From Hirundichthys speculiger (Eukaryota > Chordata > Actinopteri > Beloniformes > Exocoetidae), in the NCBI GenBank assembly GCA_018398805.1, contig JAGFBZ010001888.1, positions 19,321 through 83,320 of the forward strand: a stretch of 64,000 bases of DNA, given 5' to 3'. Every line of letters begins with the position of its first letter. The first letter of the stretch is position 1. A program made the translations under genes and the position numbers. Positions 1 to 11,464 of the stretch are shown here, one piece after another. Below the pieces are notes generated by a model. It did no database searches. It had not been told where the DNA came from and was given only the letters and a program-made list of their open reading frames with translations.

Positions 1-2125
1 TTGTGTTGAGACAACTCATGTAAAAGCAGTAAACCTGAGTACAGTTAAATAGTTAATTAGCATTCACATTAAAAGGAATATATAAAGAAACAGATGTCCC
101 TGCATTCTAGAAGTGTTTAGTTCTTCAAACAAAGAGATTAACTACCAGCTGAATTAAAAGATAAATGAAAACTCAGCAATATCTCAGCGAACTCAGAGGC
201 TTTGAATTGGTATTGATATCCAACAGTTGCAACCTTTCATCAACAACACACACAAAAAAAGGTGTCAGACGAAGCAAAGTTGGCTAAATGGAAAGTTAAT
301 TTGACCATTTCATGGCTGGCGCACATCTGCAGTTCCATCTGCAGATGTGCATAAGCCATGTGCAGCCCCCTAGTGTTGGGCGTGGCGGTCTGGTTTGAGG
401 GCTGGTTTTCATTGCTCATACTTCTCCAGTTAAGGCTACTTAAGGCTGATGAGTTGAAATACTTTCCTCACCAGATAGTTTAATTAACTGAGTGTTGTTT
501 AGAACAGTCAACAATGTGGGCACATATCAGTTAACCTAACTTTTAAGTAATAGCAGTTATACTTTACGGTGACTGAAGATCAGGACTTTCATCTGCTTTT
601 GAGGCAACATTCACTTGGTATCAAGTAACAGCATGGCAAACTAAATTCAGCATCCGTAAATAGTCCAATCACAGTCTTGGTCAGTGTCCTAACCAGTGTA
701 ACATTACTGGAAGGCCATCTGCCAGAAATGTTATGAAGCCATCTTTTGGAGGCACACATGGTGCTCACCAGAGCACAGAGAAGATTGCATATTGCATTTG
801 TTTAGTCATAATCAGAGTAAAAAGGACTACTGTGGGGCTTGGTTAACATAAATATGGATGAAAACTGGATAATATGGGTCCTTTTAAAAGCAGTCTTTTC
901 ATTTTTTACTTGCTCCACATGGGATTTCATTCACATGAAACAGAAGCACAACCTGTCCAGTATGTCATGGAAATAACAAATAACAGCAAACACTGTTCTG
1001 CTGTGTGTCATCAGTATTTGAGGTGGTCAAACCATCAGACTATGTGTTGTTTATTCATGAGAGGAGTTTCCAATTCTTTCTGATGACAACATCTGGTGCC
1101 TTTTACGAACACCCCAGCCATCTGGGTTGGCTCATTACAATCAGCAAATGTTTCTCTTGAGATTTGAATTGAACACAGAAGTCAGGTTCAACTGCAATGA
1201 GATGAATGCAAGTTGAGAGCAAAAATATTTCAATCATTAAAGTTATTACACTAACTCGAAATGCAAGTGTTGTGGAAGGATGTCAAAGGTATGGCAGGTC
1301 CTCAGCTGTTGGGTACGGCTTAGCTTTGCAACACCTGGTATGGTTATACCAAACCTGGATCCTCTTGATTCCGGTAACATCTTTTCTGTTGGAAGACTTA
1401 AAAGGACTCAGGAAGGAGCTGATGGCTCCGGAGAGGTATGGCACCACGGTGGTCTCCAGGTCGCACCTCCTCTGGGTCCCGCCGCTTCTAATGGCCAAGG
1501 GAAGCTTCCTGAAGCAATGAAGCTTTCCAGCCCATTATTTAGCTTAAAGGTTCATTACTCGAAACTTAATTCTGTGCTCACTAGTGACATCTGCTGCTAG
1601 AGTTAAACTGTAACAGCCAAGTCATTCAAATAGGTCTCAGTTTTAAATAACTAACAAAATATAGCTTTATAGACAGTATTATAAGGATTCAGTGAATCCC
1701 TGTACAATAACAATCAACTCATTATTAATTTAAAATATCTGATGTATTGTTTTTTGGCAGTGCAATGCTTGTGGTGAGACACAGTATAGGATGTGTAAAA
1801 CCGACAACAACAACCCACGAGCGCCATGGTTCTTTGCATTTATCTTAAAAACTGCCACTCAAAATGACCCAGTCACATGTCCCATGTAATGCAAGGCCTT
1901 GTTTCTCATTGGTTACATCGTTTTCAGCAAAATTAAGCAATTGTCGAAGCAGGGCTTCATCTGACACGAAATGTTGCCAGATTGGCTGTTTTTCCACCCA
2001 ATGGGGCTACTTTTAAAAAACACTAGGCAAGAAAAAAGTACATTAGGTGGGTGGATGAAATTTGGGCTGCCTTTGCTGGTTTTTAATATTATGAGAACAG
2101 CAGAACACACTCTCATTTTACAGAA

Positions 2126-2128
<3 letters not shown>
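1..2128. other. No recognisable gene
   Basis: I see no coding sequence with a familiar domain and no complete mobile element here, apart from the short inverted repeat at 311-360. Short open frames (for example 1206-1520 and its overlaps) are mutually overlapping on both strands and have no domain signature, so they are treated as chance. Confidence 0.5.
311..360. repeat. Imperfect inverted repeat (hairpin)
   Basis: Two 22-bp arms, CATGGCTGGCGCACATCTGCAG at 311-332 described by its ends CATGG and CTGCAG, and its imperfect reverse complement at 339-360, flank a 6-bp loop. Three mismatches are visible. It could be a relic of a small foldback element. No target duplication was found. Confidence 0.5.

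Positions 2129-2216
<88 letters not shown>
2129..2216. repeat. (TA)n microsatellite
   Basis: About 88 bp of uninterrupted alternating T and A. It continues for about 16 bp at 2583-2598, on the other side of the MITE at 2217-2582, so the transposon appears to have landed inside the microsatellite. Open frames encoding runs of Tyr-Ile across this tract are artefacts. Confidence 0.97.
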
Positions 2217-2219
<3 letters not shown>

Positions 2220-2582
2220 TCATCGAAAAAATTATTAGACCACCATTTTTTCTTCACTTTCTTGTTCATTTTAATACCTGGTACCACTTAACGTCATCAT
2301 GTGACTAAAACAGACAGAAAAGAAAACACTGAATGCATAAAAGCAGTGTTTTTGGCAGTACAGCGCCATAGCTATTGATGTAAAAACTTAAGTGATTTAG
2401 GTTATAATCAAGAAAACCATGGAAAATGGTAAGATATCAGCTCTTAAATAAAACTCTTATGAGCAGTCTTTGTGGTTATCGTTATGTTTGTCCAAACAAA
2501 TGTACCTTTAGTTGTACCAGGCATTAAAATGGACAAGAAACTGAAGAAAACAAGGGTGGTCTAATAATTTTTTCCATGACTG
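2217..2582. mobile_element. Tc1/mariner-type MITE (366 bp)
   Basis: The two ends form inverted repeats of about 68 bp. The left end begins CAGTCATCGAAAAAATTATT and the reverse complement of the right end begins CAGTCATGGAAAAAATTATT. Both sides are flanked by TA, the target duplicated by Tc1/mariner transposases. There is no transposase open frame, so it is a non-autonomous element moved in trans. The surrounding (TA)n tract supplies many target sites. Family assignment follows from the TA target and from a remembered teleost repeat with these ends. Confidence 0.85.
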
Positions 2583-2598
2583 TATATATATATATATT

Positions 2599-3104
2599 CA
2601 CTGGAAACTATTATCTGATCTAGCAACACTGCTGACAGACCATTTTCCACCTCAGTACACGCCTCGAAGCCTTGACTTCATATATCCAATCACTAGAAAC
2701 AGTCGGTGCCACCAACAGCTCAGCCCAGTTCCCAACTGGTGAGGTTGGTTTCCCTCTTCCCGAGGGGGCCCTGAAACTCAGTTCCAGTTTCTGCCGTCCC
2801 AGCTTCAGCTTCAGTCTCTTGGAGTCCTGACACCTCAGTTCCTGTTGCCCCACTTCCCAGCCTGAGACTGAATCCAATTCTGGTTGTACAGCTCAGGAAA
2901 GTGGGCCATCAAATCCAGCTTATTCCGAACGGTTTGTCCAAGTTTAACGTTTTTTAAATCTTTGCATGAGGCACATAGACAACACATAGATCCTAGCACT
3001 GTGCAGAGCCGTTCTTGCACTGCGCAACACAGAAATGAAAAGATTCAGGAGCTGAGTGCAGTGCCCACCGGATCCTGTATAAAAGACCCTGTAGGCTGCT
3101 GCAG
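2599..3104. other. No recognisable feature
   Basis: Unique-looking sequence with moderate GC. Open frames on both strands overlap and show no known domain. Confidence 0.4.
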
Positions 3105-3220
3105 GACAGATGGATGGATAGATGGATGGATGGGTGGACAGATGGTTGAAGGGATGGATGGGTGGGCAGATGGATAGATGGATGGATGGATGGATGGATG
3201 GATGGATGGATGGATGGATG
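3105..3220. repeat. (GATG)n microsatellite
   Basis: Tetranucleotide GATG/TGGA repeats are interrupted in the first half (GGATGGGTGGACAGATGG variants) and nearly pure from about 3177 to 3220. The minus-strand frame through it encodes runs of His-Pro-Ser-Ile and is an artefact of the repeat. Confidence 0.95.
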
Positions 3221-3960
3221 AATAAAAAAGAATAAACCCACTGACATTTGAATTTCAAAAGCATCAGGAGTTGAGGCGAGGCAGCAGTTTTACTCCAGTA
3301 GGCAGTTCATTAACAAGGCAAAATCTGAAGCACACAGGAGGTTTTAAGCACCACCAAGGTGGCTTTTTCATCAATAAAACATTTTTTTTCAAACTGAGTC
3401 AAGCAAACTGCGCAAACTCCATAAAGAGGCGCCGGTATTGTAAAAGAGCTAAAGAGCATGAATAACAAGAATGAGTTGTTTTTTGCAGCACATCTAAGGA
3501 AGTGACATAATTTCGTTACCAGTCTGGTAGTACTGACCCAGAGCAGACTGATGTGATTGGATCATTTCCAGCTTGTATTAATCATGACCTCTGGCATCAC
3601 AGATGCTGTCTTCTGTCCTTGAAGGTATCTGCTTTTTGCACAAGGTGTGTGGACTGGCTGATAACTGCATTGCTCAAGGTTGAGAATGTGAGAAAAATAT
3701 TTTCAGGCAACTTTTACTTTGATACTCCGACTCAAGAATAAAAACAAATCTTGTTACTGAACTTTGCACAATCCCACTTGAGGGATGAAATTCATCCACC
3801 CATCCATTTCTGGTACCTGAGGCAGCAATGCTAACCACCAAGCCATCGAGTTTACAGGTGAAATGTATAGTTTTTTTTTTAAACAAATAATCAGGTCTCA
3901 CCGGTCAATAAGAACAGGTGATAATTGCACCGTTGATAAGGCCCTTCCAGCAGCAGCTGT
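3221..3960. other. No recognisable feature
   Basis: AT-rich sequence between two simple-repeat arrays. I see no domain-bearing frame or transposon end. Minus-strand frames that begin near 3900 are extensions of the minisatellite frame. Confidence 0.4.
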
Positions 3961-5890
3961 TCAATCTGTGGACTTGTCCCTGCACCTGTGGACTGGTTTC
4001 TTTGTCTGTGGTCTCGTTCCGCCATCTGTGGACTTTTTCCTCCATCTGTGAACTTGTCCCTGCACCTGTGGACTGGTTCCTCTACCTGTGGTCTTGTCCC
4101 TGCACCAGTGGACTGGTTCCTTTGTCTGTGGTCTCGTTCCTCCATCTGCGAACTTGTTCCTCCATCTGTCGACTTGTTCCACCATCTGTGTACTTTTTCC
4201 TCCATCTGTGAACTTGTCCCTGCACCTGTGGACTGGTTCCTTTGTCTGTGGTCTCGTTCCTCCATCTGTGGACTTTTTCCTCCATGTGTGGACTTGTTCC
4301 TCCATCTGTGGACTTGTCCCTGCACCAGTGGACCGGTTCCTTTGTCTGTGGTCTCGTTCCTCCATCTGCGAACTTGTTCCTCCATCTGTCGACTTGTTCC
4401 ACCATCTGTGTACTTTTTCCTCCATCTGTGAACTTGTCCCTGCACCTGTGGACTGGTTCCTTTGTCTGTGGTCTCGTTCCTCCATCTGTGGACTTTTTCC
4501 TCCATGTGTGGACTTGTTCCTCCATCTGTGAACTTGTCCCTGCACCTGTGGACTGGTTCCTCTACCTGTGGACTTGTCCCTGCACCAGTGGACCGGTTCC
4601 TTTGTCTGTGGTCTCGTTCCTCCATCTGCGAACTTGTTCCACCATCTGTGGACTTTTTCCTCCATCTGTGAACTTGTGCCTCCATCTGTAGTCTCGTTCC
4701 TCCATCTGTGGACTCGTTCCTCCATCTGTGGACTGGTTCCTCCACCTGTAAACTTGTTCTTCCACCTGTGGACTTTTTCCCCCACCTTTGGACTCGTTCC
4801 TCCATCTGTAGTCTCGTTCCTCCGTCTGTGGACTCTTTCCTCCATCTGTGAACTTGTGCCTCCATCTGTAGTCTCGTTCCTCCATCTGTGGACTCGTTCC
4901 TTCATCTGTGGACTCGTTCCTCCATCTGTGGACTGGTTCCTCCACCTGTAAACTTGTTCTTCCACCTGTGGACTTTTTCCCCCACCTTTGGACTCGTTCC
5001 TCCGTCTGTGGACTCGTTCCCCCGTCTGTGGACTCGTTCCCCCGTCAGTGGACTCGTTCCCCCGTCTGTGGACTCGTTCCTCCGTCTGTGGACTCGTTCC
5101 TCCGTCTGTGGATTCGTTCCTCCATCTGTGGACTGGTTCCTCCATCTGTGGACTCGTTCCTCCATCTGTGAACTCGTTCCTTCATCTGTGGACTGGTGCC
5201 TCTATCTGTGAACTTGTGCCTCCATCTGTAGTCTCGTTCCTCCATCTGTGGACTCGTTCCTTCATCTGTGGACTCGTTCCTCCATCTGTGGACTGGTTCC
5301 TCCACCTGTAAACTTGTTCTTCCACCTGTGGACTTTTTCCCCCACCTTTGGACTCGTTCCTCCGTCTGTGGACTCGTTCCCCCGTCTGTGGACTCGTTCC
5401 CCCGTCTATGGACTCGTTCCTCCGTCTGTGGACTCGTTCCTCCGTCTGTGGATTCGTTCCTCCATCTGTGGACTCTTTCCTCCATCTGTGAACTCGTTCC
5501 TTCATCTGTGGACTGGTGCCTCTATCTGTGAACTTGTGCCTCCACCTGTGGACTCGTTCCTCCATCTGTGGACTCGTTCCTCCGTCTGTGGATTCGTTCC
5601 TCCATCTGTGGACTCTTTCCTCCATCTGTGGACTCGTTCCTCCATCTGTGAACTCGTTCCTTCATCTGTGGACTCGTTCCTCCATCTGTGGACTGATTCT
5701 TCTATCTGTGGACTCATTCCTCCGTCTGTGGTCTCGTTCCTCCACCTGTGGACTGGTGCCTCTATCTGTGAACTTGTGCCTCCACCTGTGGACTTGTTCC
5801 TCCATCTGTGGACTCGTTCCTCCAGCTGTGGACTCGTTCCTCTATCTATGGGCTCGTTCCTCCATCTATGGACTCATTCCTCCATCTCTG
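3961..5890. repeat. 20-bp minisatellite, about 96 units
   Basis: The consensus unit is TCCATCTGTGGACTCGTTCC. The array keeps exact 20-bp phase from end to end: no net insertion or deletion is visible over about 1.93 kb, and variation is by substitution only. Common variants change GTGGACT to GTGAACT, ATCTG to GTCTG, or CTCG to TTTT. Higher-order copies exist. A block at 4141-4260 recurs 220 bp later at 4361. A block starting at 4721 recurs at 4921 and 5281. The consensus unit has no stop codon in any of the six frames, so long open frames (up to 394 codons on the minus strand) run through it. Because 20 is not a multiple of 3, each frame gives a 20-residue periodic peptide. These frames are not supported as genes. 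Confidence 0.97.
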
Positions 5891-6185
5891 TTTATCTTTC
5901 AGTCCGTGGTTCTCCTTCTGTGATTGTTTCATAGCTGTCAGAGGTTCCTCTTCTTCAGTCTCTGACTAGTTTCTCATCACTCCAATCTTCCTGCTGCTCC
6001 ATTACTGTTTTCAGCTGCAGCTTTTATCATCTTCAGTTTAATCTCTGCAGTAGAGCTTTTCCTTTTTGATGTCATATTTGTGTTCTATCAGTCTTTATGT
6101 TTTACTATTGTAATTTTTTCGATAGCTGTGTTCATTTGAGTGTGAGTCACGTGAGTGTAGAAAATATCCTGTTGTTGTCATGGAC
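5891..6185. other. No recognisable feature
   Basis: Sequence downstream of the minisatellite. A short run of degenerate pyrimidine-rich sequence follows the last unit. No gene signal. Confidence 0.4.
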
Positions 6186-6245
6186 AAGATAAGATAAGAT
6201 AAGATACACTGTATTGATCCCCCAAGGGAGAAATTCAGGTTTCAG
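6186..6245 (-). mobile_element. Retroposon 3' end relic, antisense
   Basis: Read on the minus strand this ends with a CCTGAATTT...CCCTTGGGGGATCAATA motif followed by an (ATCTT)n tail. The same 3' motif, CTGAATTTCCCCCTTGGGGG, occurs on the plus strand at about 12160, followed by a different pentamer tail. It is the 3' terminus of a LINE or LINE-tailed SINE common in fish. The 5' limit is not visible. Confidence 0.6.
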
Positions 6246-7190
6246 TACATTAGCCACAGGTGTTATAGGAAGGTGGGAGGTAGTTGGGAGAGAGCATCCA
6301 TCGACAACACACTCCAGGAGAAATTGAGATACTAGCCTTCAAGGCACTGGGGATCCAATTCAGATAACAGTAGAAGTCTTTAGGTCAAGCAGACTTGAAA
6401 AGAAAAATTAGGCGTCTGCCTCAGAGTTAACTGGTTGTTCTCACTGGGAAATCAGAAATGGTCTGAATTTATGGTCAATTCTCGGACATGGAGGATATTT
6501 TTGACACATTTGTCGCTTTGAACTATAAGTTGCACGACCAGCCAAACAACTAAAAAAAAGCACAACTTATAGTCCCACAAATATGGTGATTTGAAACCAT
6601 GAATCAATGCATGTGACAGAATAATGAGTTCACACCCAGCCAACATTTGTTTGAGGCCCCATTTCCAACTTGGGTTTACTTATGTGTTTGGTCCAGCTGG
6701 TGTGACACTGACACATGAAAATGTTGTTAATTACATCTGAGAGCCTTTATGTTAAATAAATTGTTTGTATTTTGATCCTTGCAAGGTGCAACAGTATACT
6801 ATGAATGGGGTTATTTGAGAGTAATGTTTTTTTGCTAAGATTATGTTCAACCAAACAATATTCAACCAGACAAATGAACTAAAACATCAGTGAACAGCTG
6901 AGAGCCCGTTAAAGACTCCTCATTGACACGGTGAGGGGCGGGACTCATTGAGTCAAGTGACCAGAAACAGGAAGCCCCAAAGAATTAATAAAGTTTGGCT
7001 GGCCTGGAAGGGAAGGAGTTAAGCTGAGGATAAATCTGAACCCCAGAGCTACTCTCAAAAAAAATAGAAAAAAGAAAAAAAGACCTCACTGAAAATATTG
7101 AAACTTGGAGTCAAATTAATATGTGGGTATTCTTACCACTGGATATTCTTGGGTACCGAGAAATTACGCATGCTGTTCAGACTGTTCAGA
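6246..7190. other. No recognisable feature
   Basis: AT-rich sequence without a domain-bearing frame or clear transposon ends. Confidence 0.4.
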
Positions 7191-7215
7191 TTTTTTTTTT
7201 TTTTTTTTTTTTTTT
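7191..7215. repeat. Poly(T) tract
   Basis: Twenty-five consecutive T. It could be the antisense poly(A) tail of a small retroposon, but no recognisable body lies on its 3' side. Confidence 0.8.
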
Positions 7216-7696
7216 GGAATGTTTGTCTTCTGAGAACTGGACTGATTTTTGGATCATTTGTTTTTCTGTAAGCTGTATTTACTGGATGTGTGTATAGTAT
7301 CCTGGTATGTGGGTAATTGTATATATTGGTGTGGGTTAAATTTGGAGTTTGGTTCACATGTCAATATAAGAGGTTATTTCGTCAACTGTTGGCCGTTTCG
7401 CTCTGTCTTAGGACTTACATCATTAACTACTTGAGCAGTGAGGGAAATTACCACAATTGTACAGCTTATTTAGCAAGAGGGATAAGGGAATTGTGACACT
7501 GGGATCCAGGGAAGATGCCCATTTTGGGCCCATGTCTATTCATTCTTGCACTTGAGTAGAACCACTGTGGTAAATGGAAACTGGACTGAATGGACTGAAC
7601 TTAAATAGCTCTTTCTAGAGATCATCATGGTGTCCCCAAAGGTTTTTAAAGAGGGCTCTCATTCAGCCACTCATCCACCACACCTGTGAGCAGTTT

Positions 7697-8570
7697 CTAT
7701 GGGACCAACATGAAAAGGTCCTCTAGCAGTCTAGGCCTACAGCAGTAAAACTGAAGGGGTAGATCAGGATTACTTAATCCACCTTGACTGTAAACTTTAA
7801 AGCTTAACCTTAAAGGTAGAGACAGTTCCTGCCTCCAGAAGTCAAACTGGGAGCTGGTTCTAGCTCTGCCTCCCATTTTAGTTTTGAAAACTCTAGGAAC
7901 CACAGGTAAGTCTGCAGTCTGAGAGTGAAGTACTCTATTGGGATGATAAAAAAAAACTATGAAGTCCTTAAGGAAAAAAAAAGTTAAGCTTTGAGGGCTT
8001 TAAATGTGAGGAGTCAAAATTTAAATTGTATGCTGGATTTAACAGAAAGCGAATGAAGAGGCTAAGATTGGAGAAATGTGATTTCTTAATTCTTATCAGA
8101 AGTCTCACTGTAGCATTTTGGATATTTTGGATTGACTGGAAAGTATTAAAAAAAAAGTAAGACCCTACTCATAAGGAACTGTAATAGTCCAATCTCGAAG
8201 TAACAAATGCATGGCCACATTTTTTTTTCCCACCACACTGGGACAAGGTGTTATTAGGCTATTTTTATGCTATTTTTTTCAGTATTACTGTTTTATATTT
8301 GGTTTTACTGACAAAAAAAAAAAAAGATTCCTTGCAGTAGTTCTGCATGCCAAAGTAATGTACCCAGAATCACTCAAGGACTAGACAGTCTTGAGTAACT
8401 CAGAAGTCAGACAGAAGCGCTCAGGTCCAAAGAAAACTATTTTAGTCGTATCTGAGTTTAGTTGCAGAAAATTTACAGTTATCCAGATCTCTGTTATTAA
8501 AACAAGTTTGACAGCCGAGTGTCATCTGGATAGCATTGAAGAATTATGTCATGCTGCCTTTTAATAGTAA
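7697..8570 (-). pseudogene. Decayed L2-type LINE ORF2, C-terminal part
   Basis: On the minus strand the conceptual translation shows degraded versions of the conserved C-terminal blocks of L2 LINE ORF2. A segment near 7900 reads VVPRVFKTKMGGRARTSSQF, matching LLVVPRISKSRFGGRAF in the better copy at 58685-59551. A segment near 8200 reads AFVTSRLDYYSS, matching SSRLDYCNALL. A QNATVRLLIRIKK block matches QNAAARVLTGTRK. Several frameshifts and stops are present, so it is an old, dead copy. The limits are approximate. Confidence 0.65.
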
Positions 8571-9227
8571 CAAATGGAATTATATGTACACTGAAAAGTA
8601 CTGGTCCATGCACAGAGCCCTGCAGAACACCATGAGCAACTCTGGAACATTAGGAAGACTCATTGACATTATCAAACTAGAATCAGATAAATATGACTGA
8701 AACCAGGCTAATGTAGTTCTTTTTAACTCAATATCATCTTTAAGATGAGATGGAGTAGGACAGTTATTAGAAATGGAAAAAAAGCGATGTGATATTGGAG
8801 CTGACAGATATCAAATCCATATACTATAAGCTAACCTTCACACTGCCGCCATTACAAAAGCATTGGTTCATAGTAGAAGGTTGAACTGGTGTACCTGCAG
8901 ACAAGACCTTTCACCAGTTGAAATCATTTGGTGCCTTTCGTGAAATAACAAATTCAGTAAATAAGCTCCAGGACTGTTGAGCAGCTCCAATCCTGGGGGC
9001 GTCACAGTCATAGGTTTAGCCTCCGTTAAGAGAGTTGAGAAGTAGCTGCTGATAGCTTTTTTTTTCAGTTCTTCTCTTGCTTGATCTGCACTAATCCCTC
9101 GTACTGCTGAGATGACGGCTCTTAATATGAGTTATTAAATTAGTGGTGTTGAAGAAGTGGGTTTGGACTCCCCCTCACATGACTGATGTTGAATGTTGTA
9201 AATGGCAACTTTGTTATCATGTTATCA
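8571..9227. other. No recognisable feature
   Basis: May include further decayed LINE sequence upstream of the relic at 7697-8570, but I cannot support a specific call. Confidence 0.3.
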
Positions 9228-9235
9228 CTTCTGCC

Positions 9236-9535
9236 CATGGGCGAGGCTAGCCCTTTTTTAGGGGTGCTTCAGCACCCCTAAATTGTAATTCAGCACCCCA
9301 AAAACCTGGAGTAAGAAATGTTGTTATCCTAAAATTTTAGTTTGCATTTGACAGGCTTAGATAATGTCCAAAACTTAATCCATAGTTTGTGGTTTAAGTT
9401 TATATTTTAAGAATGAAAATGAAAACGACCCCACCTAATGGTATCGTCCTCTTCTCGCTAACGTTACTTGTGGGTTGTGGTGGGGCTCATTGGGTGCTCA
9501 GCACCCCTAAAGCTCTAACCCTAGAATCGCCCCTG
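9236..9535. mobile_element. hAT-type MITE (300 bp) with 8-bp TSD
   Basis: Flanked by a perfect 8-bp direct repeat CTTCTGCC (9228-9235 and 9536-9543), the target-duplication length of hAT transposases. The terminal sequences are inverted: the left end begins CATGGGCGAGGCTAG and the right end reads, in reverse complement, CAGGGGCGATTCTAG. An AGGGGTGCT(T)CAGCACCCC motif is repeated inside both ends. No transposase is encoded. The open frame 9413-9805 crosses the element boundary and is not a gene. Confidence 0.88.
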
Positions 9536-9543
9536 CTTCTGCC

Positions 9544-11230
9544 ACTTTTAAAAATGCAGGAGACATCTTTGGTTTGTCCCTCCTTTACACTCATCAACAT
9601 AATGACCTTTTTTTTTAACCTTGGGCTCATGGGCTCGCCCTGGTTGCACAAAAAAAAAAACAAAGAACACATTAGTGGCATTAGTGTCTCTCCATATGCC
9701 TCCGTCCTCTGTAATTTGGATATAGGTAAAAGCACAAATGGGTGTGTGTTGATTCATTCAAGAATATCACCTTGGAGGTTAAGCGAATGCTTTGCACAGG
9801 TATAAACGATATTGAGAAGAGTGTGTTCCAGCTAATGTGAGTTCGCAGCAAGTGTCTTTATCCAAGTAATTCAAACTCGATAGCAACTGTTCAGTGTGAA
9901 TATATGTACTGTAAGTAATGCATGCTGAAAGTCTGTGTTATTATGTGGTTTCATTTGTGAGCAGCTCCTTCATTCCCACTATTCTGTGAATGTACAACAA
10001 TGAAGTCCATCAGCCCTTCACCCAAAAATAATGAGAATGAAGTGCTCATGCCAATTCATACTCCATGCCCAGGATCATTAATTATCATTATGTTGCATGG
10101 AACTGGGACACAAATTAGGTTTAATTGATCTCAAGTGCATTCCATCATTTTTCAGCCATATTTCTGAGCAGCTCTTTCTGTGTACAGCACACTGCCTTTC
10201 AGAAAACACTTTCCACAGCCTTCATACTGTATGACAGGATAAATGCACACCTGACTGGACCAGTACATGAACAATGATCATGAGAGACCAGGACCTAGAT
10301 TTACTACGAACCGGATGATCGAGTCTTTTCAGCCATAAATCACAATGAATTTTCAAAACTAAACAGAGCCTGACTTGGAAAAAAATATTTTTAGGGTTGA
10401 GATAAACTGCTTTAGTTGTTTGTTTTATTGCAGTGTAGAGGCTTAATACCAGCGCTGTCTATTGACTAGTGTAGTTTGGTGTAGCCTCAATTATTCATTT
10501 TGCCTTGGGGGAATGCACTGAGAAAACTCAAAGAAAATGTTTCATTGCCTCAAGATGAAAAAGAAAAACTCTTACTTGATTCAGTACGTGGTGGATGTTT
10601 TATCTGCAGACATGGAGGTTGAGTCTGATCTGTTCCAAATGCACACATGTTATCAGCTTTCCATATCATTTCATCAGCATCATCCAGGATGCTCACCCCT
10701 CCCCTCCCCAGAATGGCTGCAGGAGGCGGGAGGTAGTAACATCACACCTGGTGTCTCCAACCACCAGGTGGTGTGAAATCTCTGCAGGACGTCCTCAGGA
10801 AAATGTTTTCCATTTCAGAGGCAGTGTAGTGTTTTAATTGTTTTCTAAGTCCTTATCAGATGTAGAGCAACTGAGGTGGCTGGTGTTGGTTCGTTGCCGT
10901 CACTGTAAACACTGCTTTAAAAATGCTCATGGAAACTGGGCAGTCTGGCAGCCTGGCAACATCTCGGTGTTCCAGCCTCTGAGGAGGAGGGAGATAATTG
11001 GTTTCCCTGGATGCTCTCATATTTCTGGACCAGAGCTGATGTCACACTTGGCTCTTCAGCTGTAACGGCTGTGACAGCAGGCAGATGCAGGCAAATAGAC
11101 AGCAGCGCAACCTAAATTTGTATGGCAAACTGCAGTTAGACCACACACAGAGCAATGATGTAATGAGGTCAGAGGAGAAAATCAGATCTCATTCTTGTGG
11201 CCTCTACCTACAGTTTGTGATTCCGGTTGT
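9544..11230. other. No recognisable gene
   Basis: No domain-bearing frame or transposon pair of ends seen. Short frames at 10537-11065 overlap each other and have no signature. Confidence 0.4.
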
Positions 11231-11249
11231 GGGTTAGGGTTAGGGTTAG
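11231..11249 (+). repeat. Short telomere-like (GGGTTA)n
   Basis: Three units of GGGTTA. Similar short runs occur at 17371-17405 and, as CCCTAA, at 19750-19768. These are too short to be an interstitial telomere block. Confidence 0.8.
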
Positions 11250-11464
11250 CTTGACTACTAAACATAGACCCTCGCCTTTTAGCTCAGCTCTCTCTTCACC
11301 ACAACGGACTGGGACAAAGTCTGCATTCCTGCATATGTTCCATGGTCAACCGGTCAATTTCCTCTTTCATTCTTTCCTTACATATGTACAGGACTCTAAG
11401 ATGTTCTCTTTAAGTTGATGTCAGTGTCAAAATTTTAAAAATACAAGTTAATCTACTGGATCTA

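Noticed and set aside
1913..2291. Frames with runs of Tyr-Ile on both strands; similar at 12583-12937
   Set aside because: Translations of (TA)n microsatellites.
2944..3264. His-Pro-Ser-Ile repeat protein on the minus strand
   Set aside because: Translation of the (GATG)n microsatellite.
3961..5890. CRISPR array
   Set aside because: The units are directly adjacent with no unique spacers, and the organism is a vertebrate.
3891..5934. Long open frames on both strands across the minisatellite (up to 394 codons)
   Set aside because: They follow automatically from a stop-free 20-bp unit. Frames overlap on both strands, have 20-residue periodicity and no independent coding signal.
9413..9805. 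130-codon plus-strand frame
   Set aside because: It crosses the right boundary and target duplication of the hAT MITE at 9236-9535 and has no domain.
10720..10776. Short inverted repeat (CACACCTGGTG / CACCAGGTGGTGTG)
   Set aside because: Arms are too short and gapped to distinguish from chance.
11231..11249. Interstitial telomere
   Set aside because: Only three units. Comparable short GGGTTA runs occur elsewhere in the window.
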